Below, piece by piece: positions 26,937-36,500 of a DNA stretch of 64,000 bases. The DNA is from JAJPHW01 sp963799065 (lineage in GTDB: Bacteria; Acidobacteriota; Terriglobia; Terriglobales; Acidobacteriaceae). Location: the NCBI GenBank assembly GCA_963799065.1, contig CAWCVJ010000001.1, forward strand, positions 2,232,001-2,296,000. The letters are read 5' to 3'. The position numbers and the translations under genes were made by a program. How positions within the stretch are numbered: position 1 is the first letter of the stretch; each line of letters opens with the position of its first letter. The notes under the pieces were generated by a model that searched no databases, was not told where the DNA came from, and worked only from the letters and a program-made list of their open reading frames with translations.

Positions 26937-28105
26937 TGGAACAAAGTCTCATATAACTCGAGCAGGCCATCCGCTTGAGTCTGCCAGTTATACGTGCTGT
27001 TCACCGCCAATTGTCCGCGCCTTCCCATGGCCTCCGCTTCCTTGGGGTGCTCCAGCATCCAGGTTATCGCCCCGGCAATTTCGTCCGAGTCCAATGGATT
27101 GACCACCAGCCCACATCCCTCTTTGTCAATCATACTTTTCCACGCGGGGAAGTTCGAGGCGATGACGGGCAGCCCCGCAGACATATACTCGTAGAGCTTA
27201 TTCGGTTGCGAGTCTGAGTAGTTTGGTAAAGGGTGAAATAAAACCAGACCCACCCGCGAATCGCCTGCGAATCGAGCAACTGCGTTGCGCGGCTGAAACC
27301 CAAGCGCATCAATGTGCCACCATTCCGGCGACGTGGTCAGCTCGTGTTTCAGGCCCTCAGGCTCGATATCGCCTAACAATACAAGTCGGGACGTGAGACG
27401 CTTTGGCAATTTCCCCATGGCTGCCACCATTTCGCGCGCGCCCTTCATTTCCGTGATCGAGCCGACGTAGAGAACATTGGGTTTGCGCTGTCCGAAGGGG
27501 ATTGCTCCTCCCGTCACTAATTCTCCAGTGAGCGGGAAATTCTGAACTAACACGCGATGTCGCGAAGGAAAGTGACTCGCGATCGCGGGGGTGGCCACGA
27601 CCACGGCATCAAAGGTTCGTGCCGCCATCTGTTCCATCAAGCCGACCATAAAAGCAATAGGGCGGCGTAGCCGACGGTCAATCCAGTGTTTGGAGAGGAT
27701 GTCGCTCGAAACATGTTCGTGAACGTCGTAGATCACACGTTTGCCAGCCATTTTCAAGAGAACCCCGAACGGCAAGAGTTCGGGATCATGAAAGTGGCAG
27801 ACGGAGGTACGACTGGTCATAGCGGCTCTAAATACTTCCCAAGCCGTCTTGGTCATGCGCTCCCACCGGCTTGCGCTTTTCGACACTGGATGAATGCGAA
27901 CGCCCTCAACCAGTTCCGCCCTTTCATGCGGTGCGATCAGGATCACGTCGTATCCCGCTTGCGCCAGAGTACGGCACTCCTTCTGAAAAATTCTCACATC
28001 AAAAGTGGAGTGAACCGAGGTTAGGTGGGCTATACACCGGGGCGCCGCTGAGAAATCCGTCAGGGCGGCCTCGGGCTCGAGTGCGATAGCGTTGTTTTGA
28101 CTCAT
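26933..28105 (-). CDS. GT4 family glycosyltransferase
   Basis: 390 residues, GT-B fold. The N-terminal domain holds SVHSTFDVRIFQKECRTLAQAGYDVILIAP and CHFHDPELLPFGVLLKMAGKRVIYDVHE. The C-terminal domain shows VLYVGSITEMKGAREMV, the acceptor/nucleotide region and NKLYEYMSAGLPVIASNFPAW with the E-x-acid pair of GT4 enzymes. It is a retaining transferase, likely adding an amino sugar to the lipid-linked intermediate. It lies 52 bases after the polymerase-like gene and overlaps the epimerase start by four bases. The specific sugar cannot be told from sequence. Confidence 0.9.
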   Translation of the reverse strand: MSQNNAIALEPEAALTDFSAAPRCIAHLTSVHSTFDVRIFQKECRTLAQAGYDVILIAPHERAELVEGVRIHPVSKSASRWERMTKTAWEVFRAAMTSRTSVCHFHDPELLPFGVLLKMAGKRVIYDVHEHVSSDILSKHWIDRRLRRPIAFMVGLMEQMAARTFDAVVVATPAIASHFPSRHRVLVQNFPLTGELVTGGAIPFGQRKPNVLYVGSITEMKGAREMVAAMGKLPKRLTSRLVLLGDIEPEGLKHELTTSPEWWHIDALGFQPRNAVARFAGDSRVGLVLFHPLPNYSDSQPNKLYEYMSAGLPVIASNFPAWKSMIDKEGCGLVVNPLDSDEIAGAITWMLEHPKEAEAMGRRGQLAVNSTYNWQTQADGLLELYETLFQ

Positions 28106-28157
28106 GCTTAAGAGAACTGGCGAAACAAAGGCCTTTCACTCCACCTAGCCTCTCGGC

Positions 28158-29546
28158 TCAAGCGGGTCTGACTTCGCGGGAGCGGCCGTCAGGCCTCTCC
28201 AGCAGCCAAACCGCCAGGAGCATGAATAGTACTCCGTCAGAGGCCAGGACAATGGGCAGCGATGTGGAATTGAGGAGCCAAAATGCAATAAGAAGGTATG
28301 AAAAAGCAGTCAAGGTGACAATTGTCTTGCCTCTCCGCAGCAAGAAAATTTGTACGCTCTGCATGATGATGCCAGTCACAACGCCGCCCAAAACCACTCC
28401 CCAGATACCGAAATCGGCATAGAGGTCGGCGATAAAAGCACCGTTTGCACTCACCGATTCCAGACCCTGGGGATAAGCGTAGACCCCCACTGCGTTCGCT
28501 GTGTCAAAAGGCTTAACCCCCATTAACCTTGCAAACTTATCGACAGACTTGCCATGCAGATAAGGAGTTTGTCCTGGAAATACTTCAAAGTAGTAATAAA
28601 CCACTTCTGCTGGGAGATAAAACAAACGGTAACCGATCGCAGTTAACGCAATCCATGTATCCACGCTTTCATCCGCGTAGGCGTAGGTAAGGACGACGAC
28701 AGGAAACAGCAGTATGAGTACTAAAACCAAAGCAAGCGCCTTGCGGCTGATGTTGCCGTTACGATAGAGGTAGTAGAAGACACCCATCAAGAGCGCAATT
28801 ACCGCCACCGGCGATTTAGCGAGCGACAGAGAAGCGAAAAATAGACCGCTGACCCCAGAAATCCATAACGTAACCAACCACTGTCGTGTGCGGAGTTTCA
28901 AATAGGCACCGAAAGATAGCAAGATCACAACGGGATAGAAAAACCCTCGCGCCACGTAATAAAAGTACGAAAGCGGTGAATTAAGGAGCTTGAACGAGTC
29001 CTCCCGGAGCAGAGCCGCCTCCAAAAATTCGCCGGGATTTCTAATGAGATAAAAGATGGGAACGGTTCGGACCTCCAGCAGATAGGCCACAGTCAGCGCG
29101 AAGCAAAGGGAGAGCAGTACCCACGAGCGATACAAAAGAACGCGCTCGGGGACCGCTTCCATGATTTGGGCGGTAAAGTAATGGTCGATTTCCGATCGAT
29201 GGAATCCCGATGCAAGACTCGCGATCCACCAACCCAGAGGTACAGTAATAAGCACGCTTTCGACCGCGAATAGATACTGCGCTCGACTTGCCCCTTCTTG
29301 ATTAAAATAGACCACGAACGCTGGGAGAAATATCATCGCAAGGAAAGTCAAGTACCAGAAGGCTGTGATCGTTCCGCGATGAAAATTAAATAAATAGCTA
29401 GACTGTCGCACTATCAGCATCGACAGCAGGAATACTAAGCTTGATAGTGACGCGATACCTACTCCCGCCGTTTCGAGGGCCAGCCAAAAAATGCCAACTA
29501 TGGTGACGGCAGCACCAATCCACGAGAATGAACGCGAGGCGGTCAA
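28158..29546 (-). CDS. Polytopic membrane protein, O-antigen/capsule polymerase (Wzy)-like
   Basis: 462 residues with about ten to twelve hydrophobic segments and a TTG start at 29546 that has AGGA 6 bases upstream. A long periplasmic loop (about residues 300-380, with several aromatic and Pro residues) lies before the last helices, as in Wzy and O-antigen ligase families. Wzy sequences diverge widely, so the call rests on topology and on the position between the chain-length protein and glycosyltransferases, where the only polymerase of such a cluster would be expected. It would join repeat units in the periplasm. There is no recognised short motif. Confidence 0.78.
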   Translation of the reverse strand: MTASRSFSWIGAAVTIVGIFWLALETAGVGIASLSSLVFLLSMLIVRQSSYLFNFHRGTITAFWYLTFLAMIFLPAFVVYFNQEGASRAQYLFAVESVLITVPLGWWIASLASGFHRSEIDHYFTAQIMEAVPERVLLYRSWVLLSLCFALTVAYLLEVRTVPIFYLIRNPGEFLEAALLREDSFKLLNSPLSYFYYVARGFFYPVVILLSFGAYLKLRTRQWLVTLWISGVSGLFFASLSLAKSPVAVIALLMGVFYYLYRNGNISRKALALVLVLILLFPVVVLTYAYADESVDTWIALTAIGYRLFYLPAEVVYYYFEVFPGQTPYLHGKSVDKFARLMGVKPFDTANAVGVYAYPQGLESVSANGAFIADLYADFGIWGVVLGGVVTGIIMQSVQIFLLRRGKTIVTLTAFSYLLIAFWLLNSTSLPIVLASDGVLFMLLAVWLLERPDGRSREVRPA

Positions 29547-29634
29547 TTGATCCTAACGACTCGGCCTAAAGATAGGCTGATCAAATTCACCGAGGGCGCA
29601 CAGAAACTCTTCGGCGGAAAAAATGTGCGCATGT

Positions 29635-30975
29635 CTAGCCAACGACGCCACCCCCGCTTCCCTCGGAAGAACTTTGAGCGTTCCGCCGGAACGTTCTTGG
29701 AATCCAGCTCATCGCGAAAAGCATCGCCCGCCGCGAGACTCCACCCAACTCCAAGATTGCGGCTTTGCGCGGATCCGCGGCGTCAATCTTACGCCATGAG
29801 TCTCGAGCCGCAACCCATGCGCAGGACCCGACGAAAGCTAAAATCGTGACCAAGACAACGATGCGCATACGAGGTGGTCCCGATTTCAGCTCCGGGACTT
29901 CCGGTTTATCGAGCAACTTAATCGAAGGTAACTCCTTGGCTTCTTCAATCTTGGTCAATTCATACTGTTTGGTCAAAGTCTCAAAAACCATCTCCTGAAT
30001 TTTAGTCCGCCGAAACAGATCGTAATAGTCAACTCCAAGCGATGGAAGCCGCGAGATCGACATTCCGAAATCATCGCTATCTCCGTTCGCGACCGGCTTT
30101 ACCGGTCCATTCCCCCGCAACTCCGACAACTTGCGTTTTAATAAGTCGACACGCGCCTTCAAGGCGCGTGCCTTCACATTATTCGCCGAGTAAACTTGCT
30201 CGACTCCGCTCAGCTGGGATTCCACCGAAATCAATTCTTCTTCAAGGGTTGCCGCCCCTTCGACCATGGCTTTGCCTTGTTCTTTAACGTCGAGAGTCAG
30301 ATTCTTGCTGGAGAACTCGCTTAGTTCTTTCTCTGCGGCATCGAGTTCCTGCTTCGCCGTGCTTAGACGGCCTTCGATGAAAAGTCTTTGCCGATGCGCC
30401 GCGGAAGTGTTGAGTTGCGAAGTAAGTTCGTTCAAATTCTCTGCGTAAGCGGCGGCGATCTCTGCCGCACGCTGAGGCGAATGGTCAGTGACAGTGATGC
30501 TGATGATGCCGCTCTTTCTGTCTTCCGCGACTTCAGTGTTGCGCATCAAACGTTCTCGCGCATTGATGGCATACCGCTCACGGTACACGTGGCGAAGATT
30601 GAATTCTTGGACTAACTGATTCAGTATGGTTTCGCTGCGAAGGATTCCCACATACAAGGCTCCCGAAGATTTTGCTCCGAGAGAATCGGCAAGCAAGCCG
30701 TTAACGGCGGAAGAGCCAGCCCCATCTCCTTCCGTAGCCACCGCAAGCATCGATGCCAAGCCACCCAGTTGCGGCTTGTCGGGGGGCATGAGTCGCGCCG
30801 TCGATTCGTAGTAACTGGGTATCAAGACTACGATAAACGTCGTCGTCAGGAAAACCACGAATGTGGCCCTGAAGATCAGCAATTGGGATTCCCCCAACCG
30901 CCTTATGAAAGCCACCCACGGATTTATCGAGCGTTCCGTAGCGGCAAAACTAAATTGGGGCTCTGCGATTGACAT
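29635..30975 (-). CDS. Wzz-type chain-length determinant without kinase domain
   Basis: 446 residues. A membrane helix near the N-terminus (LLIFRATFVVFLTTTFIVVLIPSYY) is followed by the Wzz domain start YESTARLMPP and a long periplasmic coiled-coil region (RLSTAKQELDAAEKELSEF, LRALKARVDLLKRKL). A second helix near the C-terminus (MRIVVLVTILAFVGSCAWVAAR) follows the Pro-rich stretch LLDKPEVPELKSGPPRMR typical of Wzz. There is no Walker A motif or tyrosine cluster, so this is a Wzz protein without an attached Wzc-type kinase. It governs how long the polymer grows. It is spaced 49 bases after the PAP2-Wzi gene. Confidence 0.9.
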   Translation of the reverse strand: MSIAEPQFSFAATERSINPWVAFIRRLGESQLLIFRATFVVFLTTTFIVVLIPSYYESTARLMPPDKPQLGGLASMLAVATEGDGAGSSAVNGLLADSLGAKSSGALYVGILRSETILNQLVQEFNLRHVYRERYAINARERLMRNTEVAEDRKSGIISITVTDHSPQRAAEIAAAYAENLNELTSQLNTSAAHRQRLFIEGRLSTAKQELDAAEKELSEFSSKNLTLDVKEQGKAMVEGAATLEEELISVESQLSGVEQVYSANNVKARALKARVDLLKRKLSELRGNGPVKPVANGDSDDFGMSISRLPSLGVDYYDLFRRTKIQEMVFETLTKQYELTKIEEAKELPSIKLLDKPEVPELKSGPPRMRIVVLVTILAFVGSCAWVAARDSWRKIDAADPRKAAILELGGVSRRAMLFAMSWIPRTFRRNAQSSSEGSGGGVVG

Positions 30976-31024
30976 GGCTATGTTGAGAACCCGAGTTCAT
31001 CGCCGATTCTGAGACCACATCCCT

Positions 31025-33547
31025 TCATGGGTTGCCCCCCCGTCCGGCTCGTCTTTCAAGATTCCAATTCGGACGAAAATTTAATCCTACTGAGGTCGTG
31101 ACGTCAGACTGGCGGTTCGACGTCAAAACAGGAAATCTCCAGTTCTCGTATTGCACCGAGCCCGAGAACTCAAGGTCACGTCTTAGCGATAAGCTCGCAC
31201 CAAGTTTGATTTCTTGTTGGTGTCCACCTTCAAGAAAGCCTTTGTCCACGTTCTGATTGCGATACTCCAATTGCACCGAACTGCGGGAAGCAAGAGAGTA
31301 AGTGATCCAAGCCTGTTCGCCCCGTCCCCTCCGTCCAATCCAACTGCCCAAGAGGTTCCCATTGTTGGTATAGCCGGAACGGTAGCGGCCGTCCCAATAG
31401 AAAGCTCCTGGGCCAAAATGCGCCGGATAGTTCAAGTCGGTGGTAGCCCCTTCCAATCGCACCTGCAACTTGGGCATTTTAGGCAATTGTGGTAGATAAA
31501 TGCCCGGATTGAAGGCAGGACGATTAGAAAGCAGGGGCGAATATTCGTCAATTACCATTGAGTCCGCATAGACGGTCAACCAATTCCGGATTCCAGGGAT
31601 GCGGTAGCTGAAATCGAACTCAGACAGTCTCTTCCCTGGGTTCTGGCTGATACTGGCCCGGTGCGCATAAAAAGTGCGGAAGAAGTTGCCGATCGTAAAC
31701 GGATTCCCCGTACCGCCGAACTGAGCCGTGAGTCCGATCCCAATCTCCAAATCGGGGGTGGGCTTGAATGCGAACTTGCTGCCGTGAACCCAAGGCTGCG
31801 ACGCGAGGCCGGGTCCGTATAGAGTGGTTGTACCGGACCAAATTTGCCCGGAAAGCTGACCGAGGAAAAACTCGCTGCGAATCGGGCCAAGTAAATCCGA
31901 AAGAAACGGTATTCGGAAAGGCGAATCCGAATCGATGCGGACCATCGGCAGAGGCTCGGCGTTGTCGCTAAACAGCAAAGCTCCGGATTCGCCCGGCCCG
32001 AGCCAAAGACTCTGTTGCCCGAAGGAGATTTGGGTATTACTGACTTTGAAGGACACGGCTGCATCTAGGAGACGAACTCGACCTATGCCCGGTATAGGAT
32101 TCGGAAGTGCCGGGGTTTCATCCCCTGAAGCGATCGCTTGCAAGGCGGAAAACGGTTCGGAAGAAACGGCTGGCGCATATTGGTACTCTGTGCGCAATTC
32201 GATGGCTAAGGGTCCCGCCTCAGCCTGACCCGCGGCTCCAGCGATCATATTGAAGCCTTCCCCATAAGGTCGACCATAGTCATTGATGAGAGTTTGACCA
32301 AAGTGGTAGCCGTCGTGGAGCGGCGTACCCGAGATGCCAGTCAGTTGCGTGTATATCGAATCGACACTGACCCCCAAGTTGGCAGTTCCGTCCAATCGCG
32401 CAAGTTCCGGAGCAAATTCCTGTTTCAGGGTATCGTAAAGTTCTTCAGCTTCTTTTGATCTTCCAGCTTCCGCACCGGGCAAATCAGCATCGTCAATCAG
32501 ATGGGCACACGCCAATCGCGTCCAAGGACGGATACCGATCATGTTCGACTGGACGTAACCAATGGCGATGAGGCGCTCGAAGGCCGGATAAATCCAGCTA
32601 TCGACCGGCACATAGGGCGACGCCATGTGCGCAGAATTGCGGGTGCCTTCGAATCTTTCCTCGAAGATACTTCCCCACCCCGCTCCCCCTACTTCTGGAT
32701 CATGATGACCACGATAGACTTGTCGGCCGAAGTACCAGCCAAGGGCGCTGCCTACAATTACGTCCGAGGGGAAATGCTGGCGAGCGGTAACTCTGGTCAC
32801 AGAGACCGCCGTAGCCATTCCGTAAAGTGCGGTCTGGCTCAGCCAGCCAGGATATTCATGGGCCAAAACACTCGCGACGGACCAAGCCGCAGCCGCGTGT
32901 TCGGATGGGAACGAGCCGCCACTGGTGAAGAAATTGCCATTTCCGTTGCCATTGAGCGGGCGTTGACGCTGGGTGATCTCTCCGAAAAGATAAGCCAGTC
33001 CCACGCTATTGATGGCCGCTTCCCCACTCAAAAGACCCGCCTCTTTCTGGTGATCGTCGTTAGTCATTTGACCAAGGAGAAAAGCACCGCCGCTCAGTCC
33101 GAGGAGGGAATAGGTTGTGTAGTCCGAAATGTGTAGGCTGCGAGTCATTTGACTCGGCGAGTCCGGCACCTGCTTAGACCACCACTGATCGCTGGCGATG
33201 AAACCGGCAGTAACTCCGACGAAGGGAACTGACCACTGAAGGTCTGTGATTTTGAAATGAGTCGGCTCTGTCCAGAAACTTTTTTGGTCGTCGGCAATAT
33301 GTTTTACGAAGGGAACCAGAAGGCGATTCTGGCGATCTTCCCCCGGTTCCGGCCCTGTATCCATTTGCCGATTCCGACGCTCGCCGTCCACCTCGATCGA
33401 GGCGGTACTCGCAGCCCGATCCTCGGAAGCCTGTGCCGTACCTGTCTCTACCCCCTGTCCCCACAAAACCGACGCCGCAAGCAGTACGAACGCGAAAGCT
33501 CGGCACGAGTGATCTGCAAAGAACCGGGCAACCGGTGCGGCCTTCAT
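31025..33547 (-). CDS. PAP2 phosphatase domain fused to a Wzi-type capsule assembly barrel
   Basis: 840 residues from the ATG at 33547; this start gives a signal peptide (FAFVLLAASVLWG), while an upstream open frame of 88 residues in the export gene carries no such signal. Residues 80-290 are a PAP2 domain: QRQRPLNG (K/RxxxxxxRP-like), SFPSEHAAA (PSGH-like, 213-219) and TRVTARQHFPSD (SRxxxxxHxxxD, 251-262). From about residue 330 the chain is a Wzi-like beta-barrel, with alternating strands such as GLAIELRTEYQYAP and ISFGQQSLWLGPGESGAL. The barrel would sit in the outer membrane and hold polymer; the phosphatase could act on a diphosphate lipid or a released phospho-sugar. It begins 2 bases after the SLBB stop. 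Confidence 0.85.
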   Translation of the reverse strand: MKAAPVARFFADHSCRAFAFVLLAASVLWGQGVETGTAQASEDRAASTASIEVDGERRNRQMDTGPEPGEDRQNRLLVPFVKHIADDQKSFWTEPTHFKITDLQWSVPFVGVTAGFIASDQWWSKQVPDSPSQMTRSLHISDYTTYSLLGLSGGAFLLGQMTNDDHQKEAGLLSGEAAINSVGLAYLFGEITQRQRPLNGNGNGNFFTSGGSFPSEHAAAAWSVASVLAHEYPGWLSQTALYGMATAVSVTRVTARQHFPSDVIVGSALGWYFGRQVYRGHHDPEVGGAGWGSIFEERFEGTRNSAHMASPYVPVDSWIYPAFERLIAIGYVQSNMIGIRPWTRLACAHLIDDADLPGAEAGRSKEAEELYDTLKQEFAPELARLDGTANLGVSVDSIYTQLTGISGTPLHDGYHFGQTLINDYGRPYGEGFNMIAGAAGQAEAGPLAIELRTEYQYAPAVSSEPFSALQAIASGDETPALPNPIPGIGRVRLLDAAVSFKVSNTQISFGQQSLWLGPGESGALLFSDNAEPLPMVRIDSDSPFRIPFLSDLLGPIRSEFFLGQLSGQIWSGTTTLYGPGLASQPWVHGSKFAFKPTPDLEIGIGLTAQFGGTGNPFTIGNFFRTFYAHRASISQNPGKRLSEFDFSYRIPGIRNWLTVYADSMVIDEYSPLLSNRPAFNPGIYLPQLPKMPKLQVRLEGATTDLNYPAHFGPGAFYWDGRYRSGYTNNGNLLGSWIGRRGRGEQAWITYSLASRSSVQLEYRNQNVDKGFLEGGHQQEIKLGASLSLRRDLEFSGSVQYENWRFPVLTSNRQSDVTTSVGLNFRPNWNLERRAGRGGNP

Positions 33548-33549
33548 CC

Positions 33550-36500
33550 TCACAAGCCCTTTGCATAAAAGACCGCAATCGCAATAGCGGAAGCAATCTG
33601 TGCGGCTTGCACTGTATTCTGAAAAGCATGACTGACCGCATATACCTTCTGCGGCACAACCACCATGTCTCCCGGTTCCAGTGCCGCGCTGGTTACGCCG
33701 CCGCTGAACAACCCGCCCGAGCCGCCCACCACCGAACCATCCGCGCGGATGACAAAAATTCCCTTTTTCTCGGCAAGAGTGTTTGGACCGCCCGCCTGTT
33801 TCAGATACCACTCCGCGCTTTTGCCTGGTCTATACGCCACCCCGGTTGGGTGAAACACAGCGCCATCGACTAAGACCACGCTCGGTCTCTTCGGAATGTG
33901 GATGCTGTCCCCATCCCGAACCTGAATATCCGCCGACGTATTTGCCCAACGCTTCAAATTGGTTGAAATATGGAGCACCAAACGCCCTTGAGGGGGGGTG
34001 TTCTGCAGCGTTTCCAACGTTGCTTGATATTGCTCTACGACGGCTTGTTTTGCCAGCGGATCCGTACCGGCCTGATCCGGAACTAATTTTACCTGGGCCT
34101 CCTGACTCTGAACGCTTTGGATCAAAGCGGCCCGGTTGCGCGATTCTAACTCTTTAATTTGCTCACGCTCGAACACCGACCCGAAGGGGTAGGCCTCCTT
34201 GCGGAAGCCGCCAGCTCGCTGAATGATCGAACTTAAACGTTCGCCCTCCTGAATGCCATACGTGCCGGGATGCATGACTTCGCCGTCGACTTTGATCGTC
34301 GCACCTAGATCTTTCCATCCCGTAACCTGGCGGATAGTGAGCACATCTCCGTCGCGTAGGCGCACGTCGGAGTCGGGGTCGTCTTTGAGTGCCAAAGCGA
34401 TGGGCACATTGACATGTTCGCTGGCGATTTTGCTGCCTTCCGCCAATTCGTAACGCGTCAAGTCGGCTTCTTGGGTATAGGCGCCGCGCTTTAATCCACC
34501 GGCCAAGCGAACCAAAGTGGCTGCCGTCATGTTCGCACCGAGTGCATATTTGCCGGGACGTTCGACTTCGCCTTCCACGGTGACGATAGGAGGATCGGTT
34601 CGGGCGAGATTCTTATGGATAAACACGCGGTCTTTCGGCCCGAGCTCAATGTTGTCCTTGGGATTGCCATTGAGAGCCATGGCGAGATTGACGCTGACGA
34701 CTTCCATTTTACCGTCGCTGCTCTGATGGAAGACCTGGGCGTCATCGAGTTGGGCGTCGGGAGTTACGCCGCCCGCGAGATACACTGCGTCGCGCAATGA
34801 GGTTTTGCCGTTGGTCACATGATCGCCTGGGTCGCGAACCTCTCCGGTAACAGTCACTACCGGCACATCTTCAAAGTCGAAGCGTCCGAAGACGCGGACC
34901 GTATCGAAGGGTTTGAGCAATAAATTTTGGTCATTGCCCGCGAGCGCGTCTCCTAGATTAAAGGCCAGAATCTGCGGGGCATAATCCGGGGCCTGCAAGC
35001 GAATGATCTCGGCGTGATCCTTGTAAGGTTCGGGCAGCAGGTCGTTATAGGACTTGATGAGATCTGTGACCTTCATGCCTTCACGGTAGGCGAACTTTCC
35101 AGGACGGGAGACGTGGCCGTCGAGGTAGACCGTCTTATCGGGGAACGGAAGAATCGGCGATATCTTGATCTTGTCGCCGTCCTGCACTTTGAAACTGTCC
35201 AACTGGTCATTGACCGCGGCGACATTGTTGTTCTCTGGGATGTCAAGGCGAAGCATCGTGCGGCTCTCGTGCGACTCGATACGTTCGACATCGATATGGC
35301 GAAGGGTACCGGATGGCAGAACGCCGCCTGCAAGCTCGAGAACTTCAGCTAGGCTCGTCTCCTCATTCAGTTCGTAAACGGCAGGACGACGCACCATGCC
35401 TTCTACCGTGACTTGCTGGCTCAGGGGTGGAACTTTAATCACGTCTCCCGCTTCTAAATGCTCCACGCCGGCGTTGACGCCGTGCAGCAAAAGATCGTAA
35501 ACATCAACCTTCTGGATCAGCTGTTTGCCTCGATAGTGATACAGAGTACGAAGCGAACCCTCCGATGTTGGGCCGCCTGCGATGTACAACGCATTGAGCG
35601 GAGTGGAAAGCGAACTCACGTCGTAGGCGCCTGGACGCTCGACGTCTCCAACGACATAGACGCGGACGGCGCGGATGCGACCCAGCGAGACGTCGGCATC
35701 AATGTCGTGAAACTGCCGGCGAAGCTCGGTTTGCACGAGGTGTTGGACATCGCCGAGACTGCGCCCCGCGACGGGAACCGCGCCGACTTCCGGAAGAGCA
35801 ATGCGGCCTTCTCGATCAACCACAACCTGGATTCGTCGGGACACTGCGCCCGACAACTGCACACTCAACCCGTCACCGGGCCCGACCACGTACTCGGGGC
35901 CAGCCGGAAGGTCCATGGGTAGGTCGTCGAAATTCCCCGTGCCCTCCTGGAAGATATCTTCTCCAAAGCGCTCCAGCCTGGGGGAGCGCTTTTGATACTG
36001 CGCATAGAGATCATAGAGGGAGGGAACATCCGCGTAGGGGTTGGGGCGATGGCGTAACGCTGGCTGCTCGGGAAGCCGCGGAGTCGTGGGAAATCGTTGT
36101 CGAAAAGGGTTCGTCAAGGAGGCTTGTAGAGGAAATTGCGAGGAGTTGAAGCTCTGGCCCTGCTGAGACAACAACGATCCGAACGAGGAACCGGTCGAGG
36201 AACCCAATTGAGAGGCCAGCCCGGAGAGACCGGCCCCCGTGCTCGCTCCCGGTCCGTTTTTGCCAAAACCGGACACTTCACCCGAGCCACTTGTATTCAA
36301 GAGGCTCGTGATATTGTCCGCTGAAATGCCAGATATCCCTCCCGTATCTTGTGAAGGATCGATATCTTCCCCGGACCCGGTCATTTGCATCTGGGTCGAT
36401 TGCAGTTGGCGACGGGGATCTGTGTACTGGGGATTCTGCGGCGATTGAGGATATTGGTTCTGTGGATATTGCGAACCAGGGTATTGAGAATCAGGGTATT

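Noticed and set aside
32501..33136. Plus-strand open frame of 211 codons inside the PAP2-Wzi gene
   Set aside because: It is antisense to clear PAP2 motifs, with no domain of its own.
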